From contig JANSWS010000018.1 of the NCBI GenBank assembly GCA_024743355.1, forward strand, positions 1 through 42,564: 42,564 bases of DNA, written 5' to 3'. Of the stretch, positions 25,145 to 34,467 are shown piece after piece. Position numbers and translations under genes: made by a program. Position 1 is the stretch's first letter; each line of letters starts with the position of its first letter. The DNA is from a bacterium (GTDB lineage: Bacteria > Planctomycetota > Planctomycetia > Pirellulales > Pirellulaceae). Under the pieces are notes generated by a model. That model had not been told where the DNA came from, did not search any database, and saw only the letters and a list, made by a program, of their open reading frames with translations.

Positions 25145-25927
25145 TTACCGAACACTGGGAGGAGTACGATTTTCATCAGAGCTCTGAACCTTGGTCAGAT
25201 GCTCCTTGATGATCTCCGCCCAGACCCGATAGCCTTCGCGATTCAAGTGCAGCCGATCTTCCACGAACAAAGTGTCATTGGGAGTTCCGTCCGGCCCCAG
25301 GAAGGCGTATGCAGTTTCGATGAAATGCAGCCCTGGTTCGGATTCGCAATGGGCCTTTAGCAGGTTGTTCATGCGAGCCACGCGGGGCCAGACATCGAAA
25401 CGGGAGCTTGTCGGGGTGACTGCCAGCAGAAAGATGGGCTGCTGCGAATGATGGGTCCGCACTCTTTCGACCACGTACTGGAACAGCTCGACGACTTGCT
25501 CAGGGCTCTTGTCTTCAGGTTTTCCCGCGATGTCGTTTCCCACAAAGATCACCAGGGCATCGAATTCATGCGGCTGCGTCAATCGATCGATGAAGACTGC
25601 CAGATCCGAGAAGCGGGCCCCTCCATAGCCGCGGCGAATGGTTGGCCAGGGGGCCAGGTCCTGAGCCAGGGAATTCCAGCGTCTGATACTGGAGCTGCCC
25701 AAGAACAAAACCGAGTCGGGAGGATTGCTCTCCTTGCGATCCAGCTCTTCGAGTTTTTGAATTTCGCCTTCCCAGCGGGAAATAGCTGCCTCACGATAGG
25801 GCCCCAGCGGGTCGCTCTTGCCGGCGGGCTCTATGCGCTGCCATGCCCAGCAGAATCCGGTGAAAAGCATGACTAGCAGCAAAGACAGTTGAACGCGCAA
25901 GGCACTGGTTCCCTTGGATGCGAGCAA
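25145..25927 (-). CDS. SGNH/GDSL-type hydrolase, exported or membrane-anchored
   Basis: A 260-residue SGNH hydrolase, a class of esterases and acyl hydrolases. A hydrophobic N-terminal segment (about residues 11-30, VQLSLLLVMLFTGFCWAW) suggests export or membrane anchoring. Family blocks are FLGSSSIRRW with the nucleophilic Ser, the oxyanion Gly in RRGYGGARFSD, VGNDIAG with the Asn, and DRLHLNREGY with the catalytic Asp and His. Start is TTG at 25927, with AAGGGA about 7 nt upstream. It follows the TPR-like gene on the same strand after about 99 nt and may be cotranscribed. The substrate is unknown. Confidence 0.85.
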   Translation of the reverse strand: MLASKGTSALRVQLSLLLVMLFTGFCWAWQRIEPAGKSDPLGPYREAAISRWEGEIQKLEELDRKESNPPDSVLFLGSSSIRRWNSLAQDLAPWPTIRRGYGGARFSDLAVFIDRLTQPHEFDALVIFVGNDIAGKPEDKSPEQVVELFQYVVERVRTHHSQQPIFLLAVTPTSSRFDVWPRVARMNNLLKAHCESEPGLHFIETAYAFLGPDGTPNDTLFVEDRLHLNREGYRVWAEIIKEHLTKVQSSDENRTPPSVR

Positions 25928-26026
25928 GAATTTCCCTTTCCTTCGTTTGCGGAACCGGGAAACGGCGGTGAAGCATAGCCCGCCAAACGGTGTTTCGCAA
26001 ATGTTTCACCTAGGGCTGGCCGCCTT

Positions 26027-26893
26027 TTACTGCAATTCGCCTTCCAGGGGCAGTCGATTTTCCTTCAACCACGCCCAATCCTGTTGAGCCTGTTCGTCGC
26101 GGCCTAAGGACTCCAGGATTTTCGCGCGGTGAAATCGCAGCACACCCTCATTCCACAGAATGGGGTTGGCTTCCTCGCGGGTGAGGGCTTCTGTTGAGTC
26201 TGTCGGCTGGCGTTGGGTTGATGAGTCTTGGAGCCACATAGACCACCGCATGAGCGGATCCTCTTCCAGTCTGGTTTTCAATTCCTCCAGCTTCGACACG
26301 GCAAATTCCGCATCCTCGAGGGCCTCGACTGGCTTTCCCATTTGGAACAAGACCCATGCTCGGGTATCGCGAAAGGCTTCGTTCTCCGGGTAATGTTCCA
26401 GCGCTTGGTTGATGTCCGCCAATGCGCGGTCAAGATCCACGGCCGCCAGGGATCGGAAATACGCCAACTGGTTCAGCATAGTTGGGTCCGAGCGCTGAAC
26501 TTCACTCAGCATCAGCTCCAGGACCTCAACTGCCTCGGCATATTGCCTGATGGACTCAAGGCGTTGCAACGCATATTGACCGAGGGAAAGATAGTCCATC
26601 TGGGACTGTTTCGCTCGGCTGACGATTTCGGGTACCTGAGATGGGGATTCAAGGAGTGCCTGCATGATTCTCACCAGCCAATAATCATGCAGCTTTTCCA
26701 ACTCGGGGAATGCCTGTTCGGCACGCCGCAGTTGCTCGTCGGCGCCGTCTTCACCAAACTGCAGGGCGTTGGCCGCGGACGCCAAGTGCCAGTTGGCAAT
26801 GCTACGGTCGAGCTGTCCGAAAATTACCGGTATCAGCACAAGCGAGATCGTGAGGGCAACGATCAGTCCGTTCCAGCTGAATCTCTGCTTCAC
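26027..26893 (-). CDS. Membrane-anchored TPR-like protein
   Basis: About 288 residues. One N-terminal membrane segment (LIVALTISLVLIPVIFG, about residues 9-26) is followed by alpha-helical repeats. The strongest TPR-like pairs are DLDRALADINQALEHYPENEAF and the following AWVLFQMGKPVEALEDAEFA. Such proteins usually mediate protein contacts; no catalytic motif is visible. The GTG at 26893 has AGGAG 11 nt upstream; an in-frame TTG at 26923 has no ribosome site, but the choice is uncertain. The gene precedes the SGNH hydrolase on the same strand and diverges from the 107-residue gene. Confidence 0.7.
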   Translation of the reverse strand: MKQRFSWNGLIVALTISLVLIPVIFGQLDRSIANWHLASAANALQFGEDGADEQLRRAEQAFPELEKLHDYWLVRIMQALLESPSQVPEIVSRAKQSQMDYLSLGQYALQRLESIRQYAEAVEVLELMLSEVQRSDPTMLNQLAYFRSLAAVDLDRALADINQALEHYPENEAFRDTRAWVLFQMGKPVEALEDAEFAVSKLEELKTRLEEDPLMRWSMWLQDSSTQRQPTDSTEALTREEANPILWNEGVLRFHRAKILESLGRDEQAQQDWAWLKENRLPLEGELQ

Positions 26894-26992
26894 TACCTGG
26901 TACGCTCCTACCGAACTTGGCAAATTCGACGCATTTTCACGTAAAAAAGGAATCGGAGGCTTATGGAACTGAAACTAGCGGGCTCCCGCCAA

Positions 26993-27024
26993 AGAGTCCG
27001 TTGCGGACTCTGATAGCTTAAGCT
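26993..27024. promoter_or_regulatory. Hairpin and palindrome in a divergent promoter region
   Basis: AGAGTCCG (26993-27000) and CGGACTCT (27004-27011) form a perfect 8-bp hairpin with loop TTG, followed directly by the 10-bp palindrome AGCTTAAGCT (27015-27024). A weak -10-like TATGCT sits at 27047-27052. The site lies between divergent genes and could bind a regulator; that is inference. Confidence 0.4.
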
Positions 27025-27096
27025 TTCAAGGAGAGCACAAGCCCGATATGCTAGAGTGTAGGTCACACTGGGTTTGCCATAAACGGGAGTAAAGCA

Positions 27097-27420
27097 ATGC
27101 CTTTGTTTGAAATTGAAACGGACAGCCACATCATTATCACTTGGGCGGATGATGAAGAGGCGGCCCGCAGTGTCGTGTCCGACGCCTACGCGTCCGACGA
27201 AGTCATTCGCGTCACCAAGCGGCCTCGGGATACTTGGGTCGTTTCCAAGGGGGTCTTGGGCTTAACCAGCAAGATGGATATCTGCGGAGTTGCTCGGGAT
27301 TGTCTATCCAAGTCCTCCGGGGACAAGGTGCATGCAATTCGGCTATACATGCACGAGACGGGCAGCGACCTCGAAAAGGCGCGGAAGGTCATCGAAAGCA
27401 ACATGGTCATGGGCTGGTAA
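27097..27420 (+). CDS. Conserved-looking small protein, function unknown
   Basis: A 107-residue protein I do not recognise as a named family. It starts with ATG at 27097 behind a clean GGGAG ribosome site, has normal codon use, and is separated by structured DNA from its divergent neighbour. The N-terminal half (PLFEIETDSHIIITWADDEEAAR) reads as a beta-alpha element; the C-terminal third (HAIRLYMHETGSDLEKARKVIESN) is a helix-rich segment. There is no signal peptide or membrane segment, so it is probably cytosolic. Two cysteines (CGVARDC, about residues 63-69) could be functional. The coding call is fairly sure; no function is proposed. Confidence 0.75.
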   Translation: MPLFEIETDSHIIITWADDEEAARSVVSDAYASDEVIRVTKRPRDTWVVSKGVLGLTSKMDICGVARDCLSKSSGDKVHAIRLYMHETGSDLEKARKVIESNMVMGW

Positions 27421-27674
27421 ACGCGTCGGCCATCGCAAGTCCCTGCACGATCGTTCGATCGAAGTTCCGATCGGCTACGACAATAACTGGCAAGGCTATC
27501 CAGACCATAGCGTAAGTCCAAGCTTTGCCTGTAACTGGGGAGTGCTATCAATCAGGGACGCTGTAACTGGTGAGCGCTGTAAGCGGTGAACGGCCATACT
27601 TTAACCAGCAAAGCGGAATGCGGGGGGCTATTCATGCAGAGCGTTGCCGCTCCGCAGATACATCCGGCTAGCAA

Positions 27675-29384
27675 TCATACTGTGGATGCAATGTCGTCTG
27701 CCCACAGGCTCAATTGTTCGTTGCCGACACGGTGACAGAAATCTCCAAACGTTTCCTGAGGCTCCCGATATTGCTTGAAGGCATGAAATACAGGTACCAG
27801 GGTTGCAGTGATGTCCTCAAAGGCGACCAGGTCCTTGTATACGGTGCCCAGTCTTGTCCCGAGCAACTGACCTCCCAGGAAGAGCGTGTACTTGCCTTTG
27901 GTCTTGCCGACCAAGCCAACGTCGGCGTTGTAAGGACGAGCGCAGCCGTTTGGGCAGCCGGTCATCCGCACAGTAAAGGCCTCGCTGTCCAAACCCAGTT
28001 TCGCCAGTTCGGGTTCCAGCTGATCCATTAGAGAAGGCAAAACACGTTCGCTCTCGGTAACCGCCAAGCCGCAGGTTGGGAGCGCCACGCAGGCCATGGA
28101 CCAGCGGCGGACGGTAGAGATTTGTTCGCTGAGTGGGAGACCATGTTTGAGAATGATCGCTTCGAGTTTGGGTTTGTCCGCTTCGCTCAGGTTGGTCACC
28201 AGAATGCTCTGATGTGGTGTCAGGCAAAATCCAGGCTTCAATTCGGAACAGATTTCTCTTAACGCGGACTTCCATCGGCGATCTTGATCGTCATACAAGC
28301 GACCATTTTCGATGTTCCAGCCGTAAAACCATCGCCCATCGCCCTGCTCTGCCCAGCCAAGATGATCATCAAATCCATGTACGTCGTCTTCCGTGCAGGG
28401 GGCCAGCGCTTCGCCGTAATACTCCTCAACTTTACCGCGGAACCAATCCAGCCCCTTATCCGCAATCAAATACTTCATCCGCGCGGTTTTACGATCGTCC
28501 CGGTTCCCGTGATCGCGTTGAACCTTGACGACAGCTTCCGCTACACGGCAGGCGTTCTCAGGTGTTACGAAAGCCATGCGCTTGGCGAGCGCCGGAAAAG
28601 TCTTCTTGGCACTCGGTGTCGTTCCCAATCCGCCTCCCACCAGCACGTTGTAGCCGATTACCTGCTGATCGCGGACAACCGCCAAGAAGCCCAAATCGTT
28701 GGTGTAAATGTCGACGCAATTGTCATCCGGACGGGCGACAGCAATTTTGAATTTTCGCGGCAGGTACGTAGGACCGTAAATCGGCTCTTCCTCGGCTCCG
28801 CCAACCAGTTCTTTCTCGCCGGTTTCTTCGTCTTTCAACCACAGCTCATAATAGGCACCCGACTTGGGTGCTAGATGGTCCTTGAGAGCATCAGTCAGCC
28901 GCACGAGTTCGCGGTGCACTTCATCGTGAATGGGAGCGGGGCAGCACATCACATTACGGTTGACATCCCCGCAGGCTGCCAGCGTACTCAAGTGCACTTC
29001 ATTGATCCGGCGAATCGTCTGTCGCAAGTCCTGCTTGGGAATCGCGTGCAGTTGCAAAGCTTGCCGAGTGGTGCATTTTAGAGTCGAGTTTCCGATTTCA
29101 TCACACAGATCCAAGTGTGCCAGCAGTTGCTCGGCAGTCAGCCTGCCGCCTGGAATTCGCGTTCGCGTCATCATGCTGAACTGCTTTGACGACTTTCCTT
29201 CCTCCTGCTTACCACGCGCATCCCGATCATCTTGCTGATAGGTGCCATGAAATTTAAGCAGTTGCGTGTTGGGCTTGGCAAACTGGTCGGAATCGCTGCT
29301 CAAGTCTTCCGAGATCGAGCCCCTTAGCAGCTTGCTATCCGCTTTGATGACTTCTACAGGATTCAATTTCTTATCGTCTGCCAT
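27675..29384 (-). CDS. cysI: Assimilatory sulfite reductase, siroheme/4Fe-4S subunit
   Basis: A 569-residue hemoprotein reducing sulfite to sulfide for cysteine synthesis. It aligns by eye with CysI over its whole length: FHGTYQQDDRD near the N-terminus, the YLPRKFK region, GYNVLVGGGLG, and the four cluster ligands in CVALPTC (C432, C438) and CPNGC (C477, C481), which bridge the 4Fe-4S cluster and siroheme. Length equals E. coli CysI. No CysJ flavoprotein gene is adjacent, so the electron donor (CysJ elsewhere or ferredoxin) is open. The ATG at 29384 was chosen because CysI homology starts there; the frame runs 40 codons further upstream with unrelated sequence. The sirohydrochlorin chelatase at 39726 may serve its cofactor supply. 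Confidence 0.93.
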   Translation of the reverse strand: MADDKKLNPVEVIKADSKLLRGSISEDLSSDSDQFAKPNTQLLKFHGTYQQDDRDARGKQEEGKSSKQFSMMTRTRIPGGRLTAEQLLAHLDLCDEIGNSTLKCTTRQALQLHAIPKQDLRQTIRRINEVHLSTLAACGDVNRNVMCCPAPIHDEVHRELVRLTDALKDHLAPKSGAYYELWLKDEETGEKELVGGAEEEPIYGPTYLPRKFKIAVARPDDNCVDIYTNDLGFLAVVRDQQVIGYNVLVGGGLGTTPSAKKTFPALAKRMAFVTPENACRVAEAVVKVQRDHGNRDDRKTARMKYLIADKGLDWFRGKVEEYYGEALAPCTEDDVHGFDDHLGWAEQGDGRWFYGWNIENGRLYDDQDRRWKSALREICSELKPGFCLTPHQSILVTNLSEADKPKLEAIILKHGLPLSEQISTVRRWSMACVALPTCGLAVTESERVLPSLMDQLEPELAKLGLDSEAFTVRMTGCPNGCARPYNADVGLVGKTKGKYTLFLGGQLLGTRLGTVYKDLVAFEDITATLVPVFHAFKQYREPQETFGDFCHRVGNEQLSLWADDIASTV

Positions 29385-30232
29385 GACGCAGCGGTCTCCA
29401 GAACTGATCGTGGATGGAGGTGGTGATATGTGGCGATTGGAATGGCTACGGGTTCTGCTGGGGACAGGTAGTTTGAGCGCAAATCCGCCTGTTATCGTAA
29501 GCATTCTCGCTTTTTAGTGGTAGATCACCTGCAATTGGGCAGTCAATAGCCCCAGCAGGCACGCTGTGCAGCGTTTTGTGTCGAGCGGCTCGCCCGAGAA
29601 TACAAGCACGACGCGCGAGCGAGTGAGTGAGTATCGGTCGCCATCGAGTACACACCTGCTGGCGCTTCGTGCTTGTAAATCCCTGCAAAAATGCTGCGCA
29701 GCGTTGCCCCGCAGGGCAAAGACTCTCCTAAGGTGGCTGAGATGGCTGTTGCAGCCGGCTAAGGGCGGACATTGCGTGAAATCCGGATGAATAATGTGGG
29801 TTTGGGGTGCTTAGGCCGTTAGCCAAGACTGTTTTCCAGTTGCTGCGGTTCGCGATATCCTGCTGCGGGATGTTGGCAAGCTGCGTCCGGCAGACTACGT
29901 GAGTGCATTGGGGAAGCCAGGTCAAGCTTTGCTTGTGGACCGAATATGTGGGGCTAGTGCAGCGAAACCAAAGATTTGAAGGCTGAAATTGGTTGAGGAA
30001 ATCCGTCGCTGAGGATATCCTGCAACGCCAACGAGTGTTCGAGAAGGAACAAGTCGACTGCCTGGTATTCCGCAGTTTGCAGCACGCTCACTGTTTGAAG
30101 ACAGCCGAGGACGCGGGGCTTTCTTGGGCTGTGCGTTCCAGAACTCTTCGAGTTTGGGATGAACGCATAAGAAATTGCGACACTCTTGCTGGTGTCTGGC
30201 CGTGAGACCTCGGTGGCAGTTGGGAGCCATAA
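29385..30232. other. Long divergent gap without a supported gene
   Basis: 848 nt between cysI and the MaoC-like gene. It contains the inverted repeat at 29601-29677 and the GGGAG ribosome site of the next gene. Several short open frames exist on both strands but none has a ribosome site, recognisable domain or suitable codon use. Confidence 0.5.
29601..29677. repeat. Imperfect 24-bp inverted repeat
   Basis: TACAAGCACGACGCGCGAGC at 29601-29620 and its continuation pair with 29654-29677, which ends GCGCTTCGTGCTTGTA; 20 of 24 positions match. The arms enclose about 29 nt. I recall arms of this kind recurring between genes in Pirellulaceae genomes, but that is recollection rather than a search. 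Confidence 0.55.
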
Positions 30233-30751
30233 ATGACAGACGTAATGTTTTTGGAAGACATTCAGCCCGGATTGACTTGGAAAAGCCCGGGTCGAACGGT
30301 CACCGAATCTGACATCGTGAGTTTTGCCGGGATGACGGGCGACTTCGATCCGTTGCATGTGGATCATGAGTTTGCCGCCGAAACTCCCTACGGTCGACCG
30401 ATTGCACACGGATTGCTGGGCTTGTCATTCATGGCCGGTTTGAGCAGTAGTTGCCCGCGGATGCGAACGCTGGCGTTTGTTCGAATTGACGACTGGAGTT
30501 TCCACAAGCCCATTTACGTGGGTGATACGGTGCATGTCGTGACCGAAGTCGAGTCCATTACTCCCAGGGGCCGTCGCAGCGGCGAGGTGGTCTGGTTTCG
30601 AAAACTGGTCAACCAACGCGGCGAGTGCGTTCAATCGGGGCGGTTGGTCACGTTGGTATCCGCCCAATCATTTCTGCCCAAGTCCCGCCCAGCGGTTCCC
30701 GCCCCGACCAATGCGAAGTTGGACAAGCTCCGCAAGGTAGCTTCGGACTAG
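30233..30751 (+). CDS. MaoC-like hotdog-fold dehydratase
   Basis: A 172-residue MaoC-type protein. The hydratase 2 motif is clear: DFDPLHVDHEFAAETPYGRP with the catalytic Asp and His, followed by IAHGLLGLSF. These enzymes hydrate enoyl-CoA or act on related thioesters; the substrate here is not evident. The ATG at 30233 has GGGAG just upstream. It stands alone between a noncoding gap and the convergent folD gene, so context gives no pathway. A short basic C-terminal tail (about residues 150-172) is specific to this protein. Confidence 0.88.
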   Translation: MTDVMFLEDIQPGLTWKSPGRTVTESDIVSFAGMTGDFDPLHVDHEFAAETPYGRPIAHGLLGLSFMAGLSSSCPRMRTLAFVRIDDWSFHKPIYVGDTVHVVTEVESITPRGRRSGEVVWFRKLVNQRGECVQSGRLVTLVSAQSFLPKSRPAVPAPTNAKLDKLRKVASD

Positions 30752-30833
30752 TTGCTGAGACAGCAAGCTAACTTTCCTGGCGTCGATGCTGCGGCGTCTC
30801 TAGTGCAACTTCGCCGTGTGCTCGCGAGCGTAG

Positions 30834-31742
30834 CTAATCCCGCGTTGCCAGAGCCTTGACGGCATCGTTTTGAAGCCGGCAAGCCTTGAGTGTATTGCTC
30901 AGCAGCATGGCGATTGTCAGCGGTCCAATTCCTCCTGGCACGGGTGTAATCGCACGAGCAATAGCCGACAGGCCTGGATAATCAACGTCTCCCACCAGTC
31001 GACTATCGACACGATTGATGCCCACGTCAATGACGATGGCGCCCGGGCTGACCATTTCTGTTGTAATGAGTTCTGGCTGTCCGACGGCGGCGACCACCAC
31101 GTCGGCAGATCTGACAATCTCGGCCATGTTCGCCGTTCTGGAATGGCAGATAGTAACTGTGGCATTGGCAAAATCCGGGCCCAGGCCGACATCTTTTTGG
31201 AGCAGCATATTGGCGAGGGGTTTGCCAACAATGTCGCTGCGTCCCACGACTACCACGTGCTTGCCTGCCACGGGTAGTTGGTAGCGTGCCAGGATTTGAA
31301 GCACACCGTGCGGGGTGCAGGGTAGAAACCTGGGACGTCCTTGCACTAGTAGGCCAACATTTTCCGGGGCGAAGGCGTCGACATCCTTGAGTGGATGGAC
31401 CGCATCCAACACTGCCTGCGTATCGATGTGAGCTGGCAAGGGCAATTGAACCAGGATGCCATGAATTTCTGCGTCGCAATTAAGCGTGTTTAGTAAGTCC
31501 AGCAGCTCTTCGGTCGTCGTCGCATGGGGTTTCCGGAACAGCTGGCTGGCCAGGCCCACGGAAACGCAGGCTCGCTCCTTATTGCGAACGTAGACTTGGC
31601 TGGCGGGGTCGTCCCCTACTAAGACGGCTGCCAGCGTCGGTGTTGGTCCGCCCCCCTGCTTCCACGCGGTGGTGTCTTGCTCGATTTCCTTGCGGATTTG
31701 TAGCGCGGTAGCTTTTCCATCCAAAACGAGTGCGTTGGTCAA
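30834..31742 (-). CDS. folD: Bifunctional methylenetetrahydrofolate dehydrogenase/cyclohydrolase
   Basis: A 302-residue FolD enzyme interconverting 5,10-methylene-, methenyl- and 10-formyl-tetrahydrofolate in the cytosol. The N-terminal GDDPASQVYVRNKERAC contains the conserved Tyr and Lys of the active site; VQLPLPAHID, DVDAFAPENVG and CTPHGVLQIL are folate-site motifs; VVVGRSDIVGKPLA is the dinucleotide-binding loop, and PVPGGIGPLTIAMLL ends the domain. Length is normal. Start is TTG at 31742 with AGGA about 8 nt upstream. It converges with the MaoC-like gene and follows the sigma-54 activator gene on the same strand after a 229-nt gap. Confidence 0.96.
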   Translation of the reverse strand: MTNALVLDGKATALQIRKEIEQDTTAWKQGGGPTPTLAAVLVGDDPASQVYVRNKERACVSVGLASQLFRKPHATTTEELLDLLNTLNCDAEIHGILVQLPLPAHIDTQAVLDAVHPLKDVDAFAPENVGLLVQGRPRFLPCTPHGVLQILARYQLPVAGKHVVVVGRSDIVGKPLANMLLQKDVGLGPDFANATVTICHSRTANMAEIVRSADVVVAAVGQPELITTEMVSPGAIVIDVGINRVDSRLVGDVDYPGLSAIARAITPVPGGIGPLTIAMLLSNTLKACRLQNDAVKALATRD

Positions 31743-31971
31743 GGCAGATTCCTTTGTTTGCAGCCAGCAAAGATTGGCGGATTTCCGAAGGCGAAACGTG
31801 ATCCGGGTCTACCTCGGCCGCTTCAGCAGTTTCAACGAATTAAGCATGATTGTCCAGGTAAGGAAGCTGTGAAGAGACCCAGGCATTCTCATTGCCGTGG
31901 ATGCATCGCTGGATGCACTTGCCTGGCTTTCCGCTAATCGCCGAGGCGCATTGTGAACTTGAACCGCCCGA

Positions 31972-33780
31972 TTAACGTTCAATCGAATACTGCTCAAGTT
32001 TTCGATAAAGCGTGGCGCGGGATACCCCGAGCAGCTTCGTAGATTCGACGATGTTGCCGCCGGTTCTCTTCAGCGATTCACGGATCAATCGTTCTTCCCA
32101 AACATCCAGCCTCAGGCTTTCCAGTGGTTGCGTGCCAGCATCGCGGAGCGATAGGTCCTCGGCTTCAATCTGATTTCCCGAAGCCAGAACCACGGCGCTG
32201 TCGATCACGTTGCGCAGTTGTCGGACGTTGCCAGGCCAGGCGTAATTCAGCAGGGTTTGCAGGGCTGCGGGCGAAAGACTGAGGTTCTGACGACCGTGCT
32301 GGATGCGAAAGTGCTGCAAGAAGTGATTCACCAGCTGCTGGATGTCGGTTCCACGTTCGCGCAGAGGCGGAACATACAACTCGAAGACGCTCAGTCGATA
32401 GTAAAGATCTTCTCGAAATTGCTTTTCCCGCACGTAGTCACGCAGATCGCGATTGGTAGCGGCAATCACTCGAACGTCAACGCTGACTTCGCGCGAGGCC
32501 CCGACGGGCATAAATGGATGTCCCTCGAGGATCCGCAGCAGTTTCGCCTGTCCTTCCAAAGTCAGCTCACCGACTTCGTCTAAGAACAGGGTCCCGGTAT
32601 GGGCCTGTTGGAACCATCCTGCATGATCCTTGTCAGCGCCCGTGAACGCTCCTCGTTTATGACCAAACAGTTGGCTTTCCATGAGTTCGCCGGGGATGGC
32701 GGCGCAATTCACACAGAGCAAGGGGCGGTCTTTTCTAGGACTGCTCGCATGCAATGCCCGGGCCACCAATTCCTTGCCCACGCCACTTTCGCCCCGAACC
32801 AAAACGCATCCATTGACCTGGGCTACTCGGGCAATGCGATCCTTCAATTTGAGCATGGCGGGACAATCCCCGATCAACTCGGAGAATTCCGCCGCTCGTT
32901 CCGAAAGCCTCCGCTTTTCTTGCGTGAGTTTGGACTGGTTGCGACTGGCAACCAGTGCGACTGCCAGCAAGCCGCTGGCGGCCACCGCAATATCGAAATG
33001 GGGTTGATCAAATTGACTGTGTTCCCGGTAAAGATGGATTGCGCCGAGTACCTCGTTGCCGTTCATCAGAGGCACACAGATGGCATCGGTAAAATCTTGA
33101 TCTTTGGCAGAAAGCCGATCTTGAATCCAAATCGCTTGTTTGTCGCGAACCACTCTTTCCGTCAGGTTTGGACTGAGCCGAATTCGGTCAGCCATGTCGC
33201 TGGGCAAGATCATCTGTGGTCTGAGTTGGCCGCGCTCGTCGATCCACAAAAAACCAACGGCCGTAGAGGAAGTGCGAATACGCAGCATCTCTAGGCCTCG
33301 CTCGGCAACCTGGTCCGGCGTTTGGCAGCGCATCAAGCAGATACTCAGCTGGTAGAGATCCAACATGTCTCGGCTGCGTTGTTGGGTGTACAACTGATTC
33401 AGCGAGTTCACCGCGCTGGCTTCGGCGGTTATGGGGGCTTCCAGAACGAGAGATTGCTGCGCAGCCGTATCCGTATCTGCTTCGTCACCTTTCAGTTCGA
33501 AGAGCAGTTCCGTAGAGCCAATCCTAATGCGATCCCCGTGGTGCAAGGGAATCGAGGAAATTTTCTGTTCATTCACCAACGTCCCATTTCTGCTATTCGC
33601 ATCCGACGCTTGCCAGCTGCCATTCTCAAAGGTCAGAATAGCATGTGTCCGAGAGCTGAGAGGATCGCTCAAGCAGATCTGACAGCCATGACCACGGCCG
33701 ATTCGGACCGGCTGCGCGGCATTCAAATCATAAGCTTGCTGATCTGCAGTCCCCTTAAGAACCGTGGCAATAGCTTTCAT
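31972..33780 (-). CDS. FHA-GAF sigma-54-dependent transcription activator
   Basis: A 602-residue enhancer-binding protein. Domains in order: an FHA phosphothreonine-binding domain (about residues 20-95, RIGRGHGCQICL and SSRTHA), a GAF-like sensor domain (about 140-285), an AAA+ sigma-54 interaction domain with Walker A GESGVGKE (330-337), the GAFTGA loop (377-382) and Walker B TLFLDEVGE (397-405), and a Fis-type helix-turn-helix at the C-terminus (GNIVESTKLLGVSRATLYRK). It lacks the receiver domain of two-component regulators; FHA suggests input from a Ser/Thr kinase. ATG at 33780; GGAG is about 14 nt upstream with a small palindrome between. It diverges from the sigma-factor gene. Targets are unknown. 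Confidence 0.92.
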   Translation of the reverse strand: MKAIATVLKGTADQQAYDLNAAQPVRIGRGHGCQICLSDPLSSRTHAILTFENGSWQASDANSRNGTLVNEQKISSIPLHHGDRIRIGSTELLFELKGDEADTDTAAQQSLVLEAPITAEASAVNSLNQLYTQQRSRDMLDLYQLSICLMRCQTPDQVAERGLEMLRIRTSSTAVGFLWIDERGQLRPQMILPSDMADRIRLSPNLTERVVRDKQAIWIQDRLSAKDQDFTDAICVPLMNGNEVLGAIHLYREHSQFDQPHFDIAVAASGLLAVALVASRNQSKLTQEKRRLSERAAEFSELIGDCPAMLKLKDRIARVAQVNGCVLVRGESGVGKELVARALHASSPRKDRPLLCVNCAAIPGELMESQLFGHKRGAFTGADKDHAGWFQQAHTGTLFLDEVGELTLEGQAKLLRILEGHPFMPVGASREVSVDVRVIAATNRDLRDYVREKQFREDLYYRLSVFELYVPPLRERGTDIQQLVNHFLQHFRIQHGRQNLSLSPAALQTLLNYAWPGNVRQLRNVIDSAVVLASGNQIEAEDLSLRDAGTQPLESLRLDVWEERLIRESLKRTGGNIVESTKLLGVSRATLYRKLEQYSIER

Positions 33781-34467
33781 CTTCCGGAATCCGGCTCCTT
33801 CAGGGGAAAATTAAGAACTGTTTGGGATCGTGCTATCTGGCTAACTGGATTCGCGATTGACGCTGGCCACAAAGCCCGGCGGGGAAGCAAGCAGCGGATC
33901 GCAAAGGGCGGCGGATTGGACTACCCCAAAAACCTACGAAAGTTCCCATGCTTACCAAGCCTGCCGTAGCTTGGGCGAAAGGGGCTTGGATGAGAAACCG
34001 GTACTCGATTTCGAAACATAGTATAACCACGTGTGTTAACCATCTGGGACCACCAGCGAAAGCGACTGGTCCGCTAGGAACCCTGCACCCAGGACCCTAA
34101 ACTTTAGAGACTGCCATGCGGATTGACCTTCCAGGCGTTTGCTTGGGGCGGTGTATTCTCACCTGAAATACTGGGGATCCGCGAAAATCCATTCCGGACC
34201 CACGTACCTGCTCCTTCCTTAATGTGTATTCCCTTGAACACGCAAGACAAGACAATTGGACAGGTAGGTGTGTTTTATTCCGCAGGGCAGTTCGACCAGA
34301 CCGTTGTGATGGAGTGATTCAAGCGATCGATTGGAAACTTGCCCGTTTTTTCGAGCATTTTGATCGGCAAAAGGGATTGAAATTCCGCCACCAGAGTCTG
34401 AAAAAGTCGCGTCGGGCCGTTTGGGGACTCGCCGTGTTTGGCTGTTGGGTTTTGAAAAGGCATTGGC
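33781..34467. other. Divergent regulatory gap
   Basis: 687 nt between the sigma-54 activator and the ECF sigma gene. It includes a small palindrome (CCGGAATCCGG, 33784-33794), an inverted repeat GGACCA/TGGTCC (34047-34052, 34067-34072) and the AAAAGG ribosome site of the sigma gene (34455-34460). I found no -24/-12 or -35/-10 promoter that I would defend, and no gene. Confidence 0.5.

Noticed and set aside
26228-26944. A 238-codon plus-strand frame opposite the TPR-like gene
   Set aside because: The minus-strand product has a membrane segment and TPR-like helices; this frame shows neither domain nor start signal.
29922-30409. Overlapping minus-strand frames of 102 and 151 codons near the MaoC-like gene
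   Set aside because: One overlaps the start of the clear MaoC-like gene; neither has start signals or family resemblance.
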